A stretch of 64,000 bases of DNA from Streptomyces melanogenes. Lineage in GTDB: Bacteria > Actinomycetota > Actinomycetes > Streptomycetales > Streptomycetaceae. This document shows positions 34,710-43,418 of this stretch, one piece after another. The translations under genes were made by a program, and so were the position numbers. The notes below the pieces were generated by a model. That model was not told the DNA's origin. It saw only the letters and a list, made by a program, of their open reading frames with translations, and did no database searches. The first letter of the stretch is position 1, and the number at the start of each line of letters is the position of its first letter. Location: NCBI RefSeq assembly GCF_014649795.1, contig NZ_BMTS01000013.1, positions 249,639-313,638 of the forward strand. The letters are read 5' to 3'.

Positions 34710-35363
34710 ATGCGGGTACTGGTCGCCGAGGACGAGGAGGTCCTCGCGGAGCTGGTCGCGACCGGGCTGCGGCGGGCCGGTTTCGCCGTCGACACGGTCT
34801 ACAGCGGCGACGCGGCGCTCGCCTACCTGGGGCTGCACGACTACGACGTGGTCGTCCTGGACCGCGATCTGCCACGGGTGCACGGCGACGACGTGGCCCG
34901 CCGGCTGGTCGCCTCCGCCGCGCGCACGAGGATCTTGATGCTGACCGCGTCCGCGGCCACGGAGGACCGGGTGGAGGGCCTGGACCTGGGCGCCGACGAC
35001 TACCTCGGCAAGCCCTTCGACTTCCCCGAGCTGGTCTCGCGGGTGCGGGCGCTGCGGCGGCGCAGCGCCCGGCCGGTGCCGCCGGTCCTGGAGCGGGCCG
35101 GGCTGCGGCTCGACACGGTCCGGCGCACGGCGGAGCGCGAGGGGCGTTCGCTCGACCTCTCCCCGAAGGAGTTCACGGTCCTCCAGATCCTGCTGGAGGC
35201 GGACGGCGGGACGGTGTCGGCCGAGGAGCTCCTGGAGCGCGCCTGGGACGCCAACGCCGACCCCTTCACCGGCGCGGTCCGCGTCTGCCTCAGCAAACTG
35301 CGCGGCAAGCTGGGCGAGCCCGCGCTGATCCGTACGGTCCAGGGCGTCGGGTACGCCCTGTGA
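34710..35363 (+). CDS. OmpR-family response regulator
   Basis: A 217-residue regulator with a receiver domain (phosphoacceptor D51, T79, K101) and a C-terminal winged helix (about 128-217; LDLSPKEFTVLQILLEADGG in part, RVCLSKLRGKL). ATG 34710 has AGGGGA 8 nt upstream. Its stop overlaps the GTG start of the histidine kinase, so the two form a coupled pair. Confidence 0.93.
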   Translation: MRVLVAEDEEVLAELVATGLRRAGFAVDTVYSGDAALAYLGLHDYDVVVLDRDLPRVHGDDVARRLVASAARTRILMLTASAATEDRVEGLDLGADDYLGKPFDFPELVSRVRALRRRSARPVPPVLERAGLRLDTVRRTAEREGRSLDLSPKEFTVLQILLEADGGTVSAEELLERAWDANADPFTGAVRVCLSKLRGKLGEPALIRTVQGVGYAL

Positions 35364-36472
35364 TCCGCACCCGGGTCGCCCTGGTCTTCGGCGCGGTCTT
35401 CCTGGTCCTCGGGGCGGTGCTGCTCGGGGTGGTGAACCTGCTCTCCCGGGCCGGTACGCAGGAGCAGGCGGCCACCATCGCGACCCGCGCCACCACGGTC
35501 CAGCCCTTCGAGGCGGCGCGCGGGACGCAGGGGCCGGTGCTCGCGCCGCTGGCCGTACGGCAGGTGAGCGAGGACGTGAGCGACGCGGCCTGGCGGCAGA
35601 ACGCGGTCTGGTCGTCGATGGCGCTGCTCGGGGTGGCGTTCCTGGCGGTGGCGGTCGGCTGGTACACGGCGGGGCGGCTGCTGCGGCCGGTCCATGTGAT
35701 GACGGAACGCGCGAAGCGCCTCTCGGCGGACAACCTGCACGAGCGGATCGGCGCGTCCGGGCCCGACGACGAGCTGAAGGAGCTCGGCGACACGATCGAC
35801 GACCTGCTCGCGCGGCTGGAGAAGGCGTTCGACAGCCAGCGCCGGTTCATCGCCAACGCCTCGCACGAGCTGCGCACCCCGCTGGCGACCCAGCGGGCGG
35901 CGATCCAGATCGGCCTGGACGACCCGACCCCGGACGACCTCGCCCGTACGCGCGCGACCCTCCTCGACAACAACCGCCGCAGCGAGGCCCTGATCGAGGG
36001 CCTCCTGATGCTGGCCCGCAGCGAGCGGGGCCTGGCGGAGCGGGAGGAGGTGGATCTGGCGGAGGTGGTACGGGAGGAGGCGGCCCGGTACCCGCGCGCG
36101 ACGGTCACGGGGGTGCGGTCGACGCGGGTCTCCGGCAACCGCGCGCTCCTGGCCCGCCTCGTCGCGAACCTGCTGGCGAACGGGGCGGCGTACCACGGCG
36201 GGGTCGAAGTGGCCGTCTCCGAAGGCGGGTTGACGGTGTCCAACCCCGGCGGGGTCGAGGTGCCGGAGGCCGAGGTCCCCGCCCTGTTCGAGCCGTTCCG
36301 GCGGGGGGAGGGGCGGGACCGGATGGGGCCGGGGGCGGGCCTGGGCTTGTCGATCGTGCGCTCGATCGCGCAGGCGCACGGGGGGACGGCGGTGGCGGCA
36401 CCGCTGCCGGGGGGTGGCTTGGCGGTGAAGGTCCATCTGCCCGGCCTTCGTCTGCGGCCCGGCGTGGGCTGA
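35360..36472 (+). CDS. Sensor histidine kinase
   Basis: A 370-residue membrane kinase. TM1 spans 6-28 and TM2 84-104, with a short external sensor loop between them, a HAMP domain (about 105-157), and HisKA with H169 in NASHELRTPL. A GHKL ATPase domain (about 245-360) has the G boxes GPGAGLGLSIV. Partner of the upstream OmpR regulator (4-bp GTGA overlap). The last eight residues (LRLRPGVG) and the stop codon are encoded by the flank of a dispersed intergenic repeat, so the natural C-terminus has probably been altered. Confidence 0.93.
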   Translation: MIRTRVALVFGAVFLVLGAVLLGVVNLLSRAGTQEQAATIATRATTVQPFEAARGTQGPVLAPLAVRQVSEDVSDAAWRQNAVWSSMALLGVAFLAVAVGWYTAGRLLRPVHVMTERAKRLSADNLHERIGASGPDDELKELGDTIDDLLARLEKAFDSQRRFIANASHELRTPLATQRAAIQIGLDDPTPDDLARTRATLLDNNRRSEALIEGLLMLARSERGLAEREEVDLAEVVREEAARYPRATVTGVRSTRVSGNRALLARLVANLLANGAAYHGGVEVAVSEGGLTVSNPGGVEVPEAEVPALFEPFRRGEGRDRMGPGAGLGLSIVRSIAQAHGGTAVAAPLPGGGLAVKVHLPGLRLRPGVG

Positions 36473-36705
36473 GCGCGCAGTTCCCCGCGCCCCTTAGGTA
36501 GTCCGCCGTGGCCGGGGAATCCAGCTCAGCCACAGGCTTTTAGGGGCGCGGGGAACTGCGCGACCAGCCCGCCACGGTCCGCAGACGACCGACGTTTTTA
36601 GGGGCGCGGGGAACTGCGCGAGCAACCGACCACCGGCCCGCAGACGAACCCCGGGCCAAAAAGGGGCGCGGGGAACTGCGCGCTCAGCCCCCACCGGCCC
36701 GCAGG
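36447..36705. repeat. Cluster of four dispersed repeats at a kinase 3' end
   Basis: The TTCGTCTGCGG flank begins at 36447 inside the histidine kinase gene. The plus core is at 36474-36494, and three minus cores follow at 36542-36562, 36600-36620 and 36662-36682, spaced about 60 bp. Any of the three can pair with the first. No coding sequence lies between the kinase stop and the VWA gene end at 36729. Confidence 0.85.
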
Positions 36706-36728
36706 TGAAGAACCGCCCGCGCGGAGCG

Positions 36729-37913
36729 CTAACGCCGGGCGAACCCGCCGACCAGCCCCGCGTACAGTGCCGCGTCCGCGAGCTCACGCGGCACCGGCCC
36801 CGCATGGAAGAACCCCGCATTCCCCGCATCCGCATCCAACTTCCGCAAGAAGTCGAACGCCTTGCTGTCGTCCTCCCCGAACGCCACGAACTGCCAGAAC
36901 AGCGGCAGACCCGCCGCATCGGCGAGCGCCTGCCGAGCTGCCACCTTCGCATCGGGCGCCCCGTCGGTCTGGAAGACCACCAGAGCGGGCCCGTCGTACT
37001 GGCTCTTCTCGTAGTGCTCCACCACCGCCTCGACGGCGGAGTGGTAGCTGGTCCGCCCCATACGACCCAGCGCCGCATGCGCGTCGTCGACGACGTTCTC
37101 GTACGACGTGAGCGAGACCTCGGCCGTACCGTCGAGCTCGGTCGAGAAGAACACCGTGTGGACGGCGGCGTCCTCGTCCAGGTGCGCCGCGAGCGCGAGC
37201 GCCTGCTCGGCGAGCTGCTGGGCGCTGCCGTCCTTGTAGTACGGCCGCATCGACCCGGACCGGTCGAGCACGAGGTACACCTTGGCCCGCGCCCCGACCA
37301 GCCCGGCCTTGCGCAGCTGTGCCCCGGCGGCCTTGTAGTGCTCTACGAGCCCGGGAGCGCGGGACTTGATACGGGGGAGGGTGACGGCAGAGGTCGCCTT
37401 GGCGGCGGGCTGCACGGCCTCGGCCTCAGCCACGACGGGCTCGGGCTCCGCAGCAACAGGCTCCGGCTCCGGCTCGGCCACAACAGCCACCGGCTCGGGC
37501 TCAGCCACCACAGCCTCGACCTCGGGTTCGACAGCCTCCACCACCGGCTCGGCCGCCGCAGGCTCCGGCTCCGGCTCCGTCACAACCTCCGGCTCCGCCG
37601 GAACCCGCGGCTGCGGGACCTCGGAGGCGGCCGCAGCGGAAGGCGCGTCCTCCGTCGGACGTGCCGGGGACGGGACCGCCGGGCGGGACGGGGTCGCGTC
37701 GAACGCCGCCGCGACCAGCTCCTCCGCGGGGGAGAGGTCACGGCGGGCCGGCGCCGGCACGGTCGGGGACGCGACCGGTGCCGACTCCTCGGCGGGGGTC
37801 GGCACCGTGGCCGCGGCCGGAGCCGATTCCTCCGCCGGAGCCGCCGTCAGGTCGGCGCTCTCCGCGTCGCGATCGCGTCCGAACACTTTGCGCAGCAAGC
37901 TCCGAATGCCCAT
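36729..37913 (-). CDS. VWA-domain protein (TerF/TerY-like) with Glu-Pro-Ala linker
   Basis: A 394-residue protein. A basic N-terminus (MGIRSLLRKVFGRDRD) is followed by about 170 residues of low-complexity Ala/Glu/Pro (AEPEPEPVAAEPEPVV-like). The C-terminal von Willebrand A domain has MIDAS motif D217-R-S-G-S-M222 and the later TSYHSAVEAV and FQTDGAPD positions. It resembles the VWA proteins associated with tellurite-resistance (Ter) clusters, but no ter genes are nearby. Likely cytoplasmic and metal-dependent in binding a partner. AAAGG precedes ATG 37913. Confidence 0.85.
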   Translation of the reverse strand: MGIRSLLRKVFGRDRDAESADLTAAPAEESAPAAATVPTPAEESAPVASPTVPAPARRDLSPAEELVAAAFDATPSRPAVPSPARPTEDAPSAAAASEVPQPRVPAEPEVVTEPEPEPAAAEPVVEAVEPEVEAVVAEPEPVAVVAEPEPEPVAAEPEPVVAEAEAVQPAAKATSAVTLPRIKSRAPGLVEHYKAAGAQLRKAGLVGARAKVYLVLDRSGSMRPYYKDGSAQQLAEQALALAAHLDEDAAVHTVFFSTELDGTAEVSLTSYENVVDDAHAALGRMGRTSYHSAVEAVVEHYEKSQYDGPALVVFQTDGAPDAKVAARQALADAAGLPLFWQFVAFGEDDSKAFDFLRKLDADAGNAGFFHAGPVPRELADAALYAGLVGGFARR

Positions 37914-38061
37914 GGGCGAGGCCTTTCGCATGAGTTGGGTGCGATATGCGTAATCTGGCGTTACGTATCCACGCCGCGTGAGCGGGCCCACGAGCGTGGA
38001 CACGTAAGGTTAGCGATCCGATCCGGTCAACCTCGGCAGGGGGCGGACGACGCCGTACCGG

Positions 38062-39021
38062 TTACGTCCCCGACGGCATCCGCCACCGCGCGATCTGCTG
38101 CTCCGGATCGCCCGTGTACACCCACGGCACCCGCGCCGCCCGCTCCCCCAGCAGCCCCACCAGCGAACGCGCCTCCAGGCCAAGGCCCGCACAACACGCG
38201 GCGTGCGCCAGATAGTTGAGCTCGGCCGCCTCCGCGAGCGGCACCGGGCCGGGTGGGCGCCCGCCGAGCCAGCGGTCGTAGGTGCGGCGCAGCTCGGTCA
38301 CCGCCAGCTCGCCGCTCCAGTGCTGCCCGAACCCCCGCACCGGCTGCCCCTTGGCGCCCTCGGCGGCGTACCGGTACTCCTCCACCCGGGCGATCTGCAC
38401 CAGCACCGGCAGCGCCGAGCCCTCGGGAGCCGCGCCCGCCGCGTCCCGGGCGAAGTCGTACATCGTGCCGTGTGTCCCGTGCCAGCGGGCCGAGAAGTAG
38501 CGCAGCATCTGGACGTGGCCCTCCACGTGGTACGGGTCGCGGCGGCGCAACTCGTCCCACCAGCCGCGCAGATCGCGCCGCCCCACCCCGCCCTCGTACA
38601 GCCGCGCCACCGTGAGCAGCGACGCCCACGGCATCGGGTCGGCGGGGTGCGCGTCGGCCGCGCCGAGGCAGGCCATCACCGCGACGTCCAGCCGGTCCCG
38701 GTCAGGGAGGGCCCCGCGACCTGCGGCGATGGCCCGGTTGAAGACCCGGACCACCTCGGTCGCGGCCCGCAGCACGGCCGCGTCCGCGCTGTCCGGCTCG
38801 GCGGCCCGCCACGCCTCCACCACGGTGGAGCCCGCGACGGCGGGCGCGAGCAGCCGGATCCGGTGGGTGCGCAGTGGCCAGTTGTCGCCGGTCGCCCGCA
38901 GCAGGTCCCGTACGCCCTGCCAGCGCCCGATCACGATGTCGTGCCGGGCGGTGGCGAGCGCGCGGTCACCGAGGTCCGGGCAGAAGCGGACGGCGGAGGA
39001 CCGGCGGCGGGAAGCGGCCAT
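38062..39021 (-). CDS. Hypothetical helical protein
   Basis: A 319-residue soluble protein, rich in Ala, Arg and Trp, with an alternating helical pattern that suggests TPR-like repeats (RDLRGWWDELRRRDPYH, WASLLTVARLYEGG, AHAACCAGLGLEARSLVGLL). No catalytic motif is seen. ATG 39021 has GAGGGG upstream and is chosen over GTG 39027. It sits alone between the VWA and permease genes on the same strand, with a 46-bp gap to the permease stop. Confidence 0.65.
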   Translation of the reverse strand: MAASRRRSSAVRFCPDLGDRALATARHDIVIGRWQGVRDLLRATGDNWPLRTHRIRLLAPAVAGSTVVEAWRAAEPDSADAAVLRAATEVVRVFNRAIAAGRGALPDRDRLDVAVMACLGAADAHPADPMPWASLLTVARLYEGGVGRRDLRGWWDELRRRDPYHVEGHVQMLRYFSARWHGTHGTMYDFARDAAGAAPEGSALPVLVQIARVEEYRYAAEGAKGQPVRGFGQHWSGELAVTELRRTYDRWLGGRPPGPVPLAEAAELNYLAHAACCAGLGLEARSLVGLLGERAARVPWVYTGDPEQQIARWRMPSGT

Positions 39022-39067
39022 CAACACCCCTCTCTGGTCGATGGGTATACGGGTCGGGACCGGTCGA

Positions 39068-40549
39068 TCAGAAGTCCGTCGGCAGGGCCGCGCCCGCGTA
39101 CTCGGGGCGGCCCGGGCCGGAGGAGGCGTACACCTCGTCGACGGCGATGGCCCGGCCCGCGTCGAGCGCGGCGGGCCGGTAGTAGGCGCTGCCGCGCCGC
39201 CAGTACCAGAGCATCGGGGCGAGCCCGGCGGCCAGACCGCCCAGGCCGATGGTGATCGCGGCGCCGCTGAGCTGGGTGAGCGAGGCGACGAAGACGCAGA
39301 ACATGAAGAGCGCGCCGAGCGCGGGCCACAGCCCGCCGAAGACGAAGGAGCCCACCGATTCGGTGAGCGTGCCGCGGTACGCGACGACCGCGGCCAGGCC
39401 CGCCAGGCCGTAGTAGAACGTGGTCTGGAGGCCGATCGCGGCGAGCGCGTCGGCCATGATCTCCTCGACCGAGCCCAGCGCGTTGGAGGCGACGAACAGG
39501 CCGAGGGCGACCGCGCCGACCACCACGACGGCGACCCAGGGCGTGTTCCAGCGGCGGTGCACGGTGCCGAGCACGGCCGGGAGCGTACGGTCGCGGCCCA
39601 TCGCGAACAGCGAGCGGGTCACCTGGAGCAGCGTGGTCTCCAGGGTGGCGATCGTGGACAGGACCACGGCGAGCACCATGAGCTTGCCGCCGACGCCGGG
39701 CCAGATGGTCTCGCCGAGCACGGCGAGCACGTTGGACTCGTGCTGCTCGATCGCGCCCGGCGTCAGCGTCATGTTGACGGCGACGGTGAAGCCGACGAAG
39801 AGCAGGAAGACGACGGCGAGGCCGACGAGCGCGGCGAACCCGGCGGTGCGGCGGCTGTCGCGGGTCTCCTCGCTGAGGTTGCTGGTGACGTCCCAGCCCC
39901 AGTAGTAGAACGCGGCGATCAGGGTGCCGGAGGCGAAGCCGCGCAGCCCGTCGAAGTGGCCGAAACCCAGCCACGACCAGTCGAAGGGGGCGGCGCCTCC
40001 GTGGTGCAGGAGCGCGCCGACGGCGAAGACCACGAGGATCGCGAGCTCCACGCCGGAGACGATCACCTGGGCGCGGGCGGAGAGCCGGGCGCCGCCGAGC
40101 ACCACGGCGAGCATCAGCAGGAACCAGCCGGCGCCGGTGGCGGTGGCGAGCGCGGTGTGGCGGGCGAGGTCGGGGTCGACGAGTGCGAGGGTCATCTGCC
40201 CGGCGGGCAGCGACCCGGCGACCATGAAGATGGTGGCGGCCACGACGAGCGCCCAGCCGCTCATGAAGCCGAGGAAGGGGTGCAGGGTGCGGGCGACCCA
40301 GGAGTAGGCGGCGCCCGCGTTCACGTCGAGGCGCCCGAGCCGTCCGAAGGCGAGGACGATGCCGAGCATGGGTATCGCGCAGTAGAGCAGCGCGGCGGGT
40401 CCGGCGAGGCCGACGGCCCCGGTCAGTACGGCGGTGGTGGCGGCCAGGGAGTACGCGGGCGCGCTGCCCGCGACGGCCATGACCACGGTGTCGAACGTGC
40501 CGAGGGCGTTGGCGCGGAGCCCTCTGTCGGTGCGGCTTCTGCTGTTCAT
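39068..40549 (-). CDS. APC-superfamily amino acid/polyamine permease
   Basis: A 493-residue 12-TM transporter. TM1 has the unwound-helix signature (VVMAVAGSAPAYSLAA), and FGRLGRLDVNAGAAYSWVA matches the APC TM3 region. The open frame extends on to 41185 but that sequence is repeat-derived and antisense to the LysR gene. ATG 40549 with AAAGGA is the real start. Substrate unknown; amino acids or amines are the family's usual cargo. Confidence 0.88.
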   Translation of the reverse strand: MNSRSRTDRGLRANALGTFDTVVMAVAGSAPAYSLAATTAVLTGAVGLAGPAALLYCAIPMLGIVLAFGRLGRLDVNAGAAYSWVARTLHPFLGFMSGWALVVAATIFMVAGSLPAGQMTLALVDPDLARHTALATATGAGWFLLMLAVVLGGARLSARAQVIVSGVELAILVVFAVGALLHHGGAAPFDWSWLGFGHFDGLRGFASGTLIAAFYYWGWDVTSNLSEETRDSRRTAGFAALVGLAVVFLLFVGFTVAVNMTLTPGAIEQHESNVLAVLGETIWPGVGGKLMVLAVVLSTIATLETTLLQVTRSLFAMGRDRTLPAVLGTVHRRWNTPWVAVVVVGAVALGLFVASNALGSVEEIMADALAAIGLQTTFYYGLAGLAAVVAYRGTLTESVGSFVFGGLWPALGALFMFCVFVASLTQLSGAAITIGLGGLAAGLAPMLWYWRRGSAYYRPAALDAGRAIAVDEVYASSGPGRPEYAGAALPTDF

Positions 40550-40689
40550 GGCCGTCCTTTGCTGCGCGACGCGACATATGGCGGTATGTCGGAACTCCGT
40601 TCCCGCGGGCGGGCGTTGGAGATCGCGTGCATCGTAATGGCCGCGACGCTTGGATCCAGCCATCCCGGATGCGGTGGTGTGCGCGCGGG

Positions 40690-40815
40690 CCGGTGGCGGG
40701 CTGGTCGCGCAGTTCCCCGCGCCCCTTAGATGCCGCTGCGCGGCAATCCCCGGGCCGGCCCGAAGGGGCGCTTCTAGGGGCGCGGTGAACTGCGCGACCA
40801 GCCACCCACCCAGCC
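40690..40815. repeat. Dispersed repeat, full inverted unit
   Basis: Plus core at 40706-40726 and minus core at 40776-40796 (one mismatch, GGTGAAC) flank the composite insert with ATGCCGCTGCGCGGCAAT. It lies between the permease start and the LysR gene end (40842). The rest of 40550-40841 holds only the permease promoter. Confidence 0.85.
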
Positions 40816-40841
40816 GCAGGCGGGGGACCCGGAGAGGGGGC

Positions 40842-41804
40842 TTAGCCCGGTACGGGGCGCAGGGCCCGGGGGCCCGACAGCCACGTGCGGTAGGGGGCGG
40901 ACATCCGGGCCGCCTCCCAGTACGCCGCGTCCAGCGCCGAGTGCACCGTCCCGTACAACGCCTCCTCATACGCCCCCGCCCGCGCGGCCAACAGCAGCCG
41001 TACCGCCAGCGGATCCCCCCGCAGCGGCCGGATCGCCATGTCCGGGCGCGGCCGGGAGGTCGGCTGGCACGGGGTGACGACCTCACCGGTGGCGACCAGG
41101 GACGCGGCGGTGAGGTAATCACCGTGCAGCACCCGCGGATTGAGCCCGGCGGCCGCGAAGACGCGCCGCAGCCCGTCCCACTCACCGTCCACGCTCGGAT
41201 CGACCATCCACCGGTCGCCTGCCAGGTCGGCGAGGTCCACGACCTCGTCCTCGGCAGCCGGGTGGTCGACGGCGAGCGAGATGAACTGGGGCTCGCGCTC
41301 GACCAGTACGCGTAGGTCGAGCCCCTCCGGCACCCGCAGCGGACACCCCTCCACCTGGTGGACGAAGGCCACGTCGAGCTCGCCCGCCGCGACCAGGCCG
41401 AGCAGCGCGCCCGCGGAGACGTCGACGTGGAGCTGGGTCTCGGTGCCGGGCAGCCGTTCGCGCAGCCGCCGCAGCCAGCCGGGGATGGCGCGGCTGGCGG
41501 TGGAGCCGATACGGAGGCGGGGCCGCCCGTCGATCCCGTCGACGGCCGCGCGCACGTCGGCGACCAGCGCGTCCATCCCGGCGAGCAGGGGGCGGGCGCG
41601 GCTGAGGACGGTCCGGCCGAGGGGGGTCGGGCGGCAGCCGGTGCGTTCGCGGGAGAAGAGCAGGCCGCCCAGTGAGTGCTCGATCCGCCGGAGCTGGGTG
41701 GTCAGGGCCGGCTGGCTGGTTCCGAGCAGCCGCGCGGCCCTGTGCAGACTGCCGGTGTCGGCGATCGCACAGAGGGCGCGCAGGTGCCTCACGTCGAGCT
41801 CCAT
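40842..41804 (-). CDS. snpR: LysR-family regulator of snapalysin (SnpR/MprR-like)
   Basis: A 320-residue LysR regulator. The N-terminal winged HTH (1-62; LRALCAIADTGSLHRAARLLGTSQPALTTQLRRIE) reads to a periplasmic-binding-protein-like effector domain (about 90-300). It is divergent from the snapalysin gene across 172 bp. This is the known snpR-snpA (mprR-mprA) arrangement in S. lividans, S. coelicolor and S. sp. C5, where the regulator activates the protease. An inverted repeat at 41857-41875 lies between them. Confidence 0.9.
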   Translation of the reverse strand: MELDVRHLRALCAIADTGSLHRAARLLGTSQPALTTQLRRIEHSLGGLLFSRERTGCRPTPLGRTVLSRARPLLAGMDALVADVRAAVDGIDGRPRLRIGSTASRAIPGWLRRLRERLPGTETQLHVDVSAGALLGLVAAGELDVAFVHQVEGCPLRVPEGLDLRVLVEREPQFISLAVDHPAAEDEVVDLADLAGDRWMVDPSVDGEWDGLRRVFAAAGLNPRVLHGDYLTAASLVATGEVVTPCQPTSRPRPDMAIRPLRGDPLAVRLLLAARAGAYEEALYGTVHSALDAAYWEAARMSAPYRTWLSGPRALRPVPG

Positions 41805-41856
41805 GGCCCGAGGGTAAAGGGATTGTCATGTCCGCACTAGACGGCCGATTCCCCGC

Positions 41857-41875
41857 CGATAACGCCGAGTTATCG
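41857..41875. promoter_or_regulatory. Putative LysR operator between snpR and snpA
   Basis: CGATAAC-gccga-GTTATCG is a perfect 7-bp inverted repeat with a 5-nt spacer. It lies 53 bp before the regulator and 102 bp before the protease. The geometry suits a LysR dimer (T-N11-A class). Binding is inferred. Confidence 0.6.
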
Positions 41876-41976
41876 CCGATTGCCATCATCCCCGCGCGTA
41901 CCCGGCTCCCCGACACTCGCCCTGGTCCCCGGCAACCCACCGGGGCCACCCCCACGAGAACGACCAGGAGCCCCCC

Positions 41977-42642
41977 ATGAGACACCAGAGGACTGTCGTC
42001 GTTTCCACCGCGCTGGGTCTGGCGCTCGCCGGCCTCGGCGCGATCCCCGCGACGGCCGCCCCGTCCGCCACCTCCGCCACCTCCGCCACCTCCGCCTACG
42101 TGCACGGTTCGACGTACGCGGGCTCGGCGAAGGAAGCCGCCAACAACAAGGCGTTCTACGACGCCGTGATGAAGTCGGTGGCCAAGAAGCGGGCCGCCAA
42201 CCCGCTGGCGGCCTCCGTCACCGTCTACTACAGCACCCGCAACGCGCCGAGCTTCCGCTCCCAGATATCGCAGTCCGCGCAGATCTGGAACTCCTCGGTG
42301 CAGAACGTCCGCCTCGCCGAGTCCTCCTCCGGCGCGGACTTCTCGTACTACGAGGGCAACGACCCCAACGGCTCGTACGCGTCCACGGACGGGCACGGCA
42401 GCGGCTACATCTTCCTCGACTACCAGCAGAACCAGCAGTACTACTCGGTCCGCGTGGTCGCCCACGAGACCGGCCACGTCCTGGGCCTGCCGGACCACTA
42501 CTCCGGTCCGTGCAGCGAGCTGATGTCCGGCGGCGGCCCGGGCACGTCGTGCCGCAACGCGTACCCGAACAGCACGGAGAAGTCCCGGGTGAACAGCCTG
42601 TGGCGGAACGGCCTGGCGACGGCGTTCAAGCCGGCGGCGTAG
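41977..42642 (+). CDS. snpA: Snapalysin, secreted small neutral metalloprotease
   Basis: A 221-residue pre-pro-protease of family M7. The signal peptide (about 1-28, cleavage after ATAA) precedes a Ser/Ala/Thr-rich propeptide (about 29-80). The mature domain has the zinc site H163-E-x-x-H167-x-x-G-x-x-D173, where Asp is the third ligand, the M7 hallmark. Two cysteines (C179 and one near 190) probably form a disulfide. The enzyme cleaves at aromatic residues outside the cell. Controlled by the divergent LysR protein. Confidence 0.95.
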   Translation: MRHQRTVVVSTALGLALAGLGAIPATAAPSATSATSATSAYVHGSTYAGSAKEAANNKAFYDAVMKSVAKKRAANPLAASVTVYYSTRNAPSFRSQISQSAQIWNSSVQNVRLAESSSGADFSYYEGNDPNGSYASTDGHGSGYIFLDYQQNQQYYSVRVVAHETGHVLGLPDHYSGPCSELMSGGGPGTSCRNAYPNSTEKSRVNSLWRNGLATAFKPAA

Positions 42643-42715
42643 AGACCCCGCTTCCGACTCGGCGTGCGGGCCGGTGGGGCACCCGGGTGTCGTACCCCTC
42701 TGGCAGCATGAGCGC

Positions 42716-42937
42716 ATGCCGAACGTCTCTCCCCGCCGTCCGTGTCCGTCGTGCGGCCGTGCCGTGGCCGTGGTGGCGGGCAAGTACGTGCGCCACGATC
42801 CGCGTACGCGCGCGTCGGGCGGCGGGGAGCTGACGCTGTGCCCCGGCTCGAAGCGCCGGGCCCCGGCGGCGGCCCCCCAACGAACCCTGGACGGCTTCGA
42901 ACTGGCCCCGTTCCCGGGCCAACTCCCCCTGTTCTGA
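42716..42937 (+). CDS. Small zinc-ribbon protein with C-terminal QLPLF
   Basis: A 73-residue protein starting at ATG 42716. A CPSC knuckle (residues 10-13) and a later LTLC suggest at most a partial zinc ribbon. The middle is basic (GSKRRAPAAAPQRTLDGF). The chain ends GQLPLF, which fits the beta-clamp (DnaN)-binding consensus QL(S/D)LF at four of five positions. Function unknown. A clamp-linked role is speculation from this motif alone. Confidence 0.6.
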   Translation: MPNVSPRRPCPSCGRAVAVVAGKYVRHDPRTRASGGGELTLCPGSKRRAPAAAPQRTLDGFELAPFPGQLPLF

Positions 42938-43418
42938 ACCTCGCCCAACCGCCCACCCGTGCGGCGGGGTTGGATCGGCCCGGTGTTCGTCTGCGGGCCG
43001 GTGGTGGGCTGGTCGCGCAGTTCCCCGCGCCCCTAAGAACGTCGGTCGTCTGCGGGCTGTGGCCGGTTGCTCGCGCAGTTCCCCGCGCCCCTGAGATGCG
43101 CCCCTTCGGGCCGCCCCAGGGGATTGCCGCGCAGCGGCATCTTCAGGGGCGCGGGGAACTGCGCGACCAGCCCCCACCGGGCCGCAGACGAAGAACGACG
43201 CATTCCGCGAAGCGGGCAGACGCCGACGGCGAGCGACCACCCACGAGAGGCCCGGGCCTCACCGACCCGGCTGAACGGGCGGGCGGGGTGGGGCAGGCCC
43301 CGGCCCGCCGCAGGCGGGCGCACCACCCACGGGCGCGGTGGACGCCGACGGTGGTGAGCCGACCGCCAGAGGCCCGGGCCCTACCAACCCCGCCGAAGGG
43401 GCGGGCGGGTGGGCCTGG
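42938..43418. repeat. Repeat-only intergenic region, 481 bp
   Basis: Contains plus cores at 43014-43034 and 43072-43092 and a minus core at 43145-43165 with the composite insert between them. Two related copies of a GAGGCCCGGGCC(T/C)(C/T)ACC-type unit follow at about 43240-43290 and 43368-43415. A reverse copy of the latter occurs near 50760-50790. I find no credible gene; the many open frames here are repeat-derived. Confidence 0.8.

Noticed and set aside
40550..41185. N-terminal extension of the APC permease frame
   Set aside because: The extension is antisense to the LysR gene and runs through a repeat; the permease has a good start at 40549.
42938..43418. Several open frames of 90-230 residues with QFPAPL, RAVPRAP or GAGNCA sequences, here and at the other repeat loci
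   Set aside because: They are translations of the dispersed repeat in different frames, recur at every repeat locus and lack ribosome sites and codon bias.
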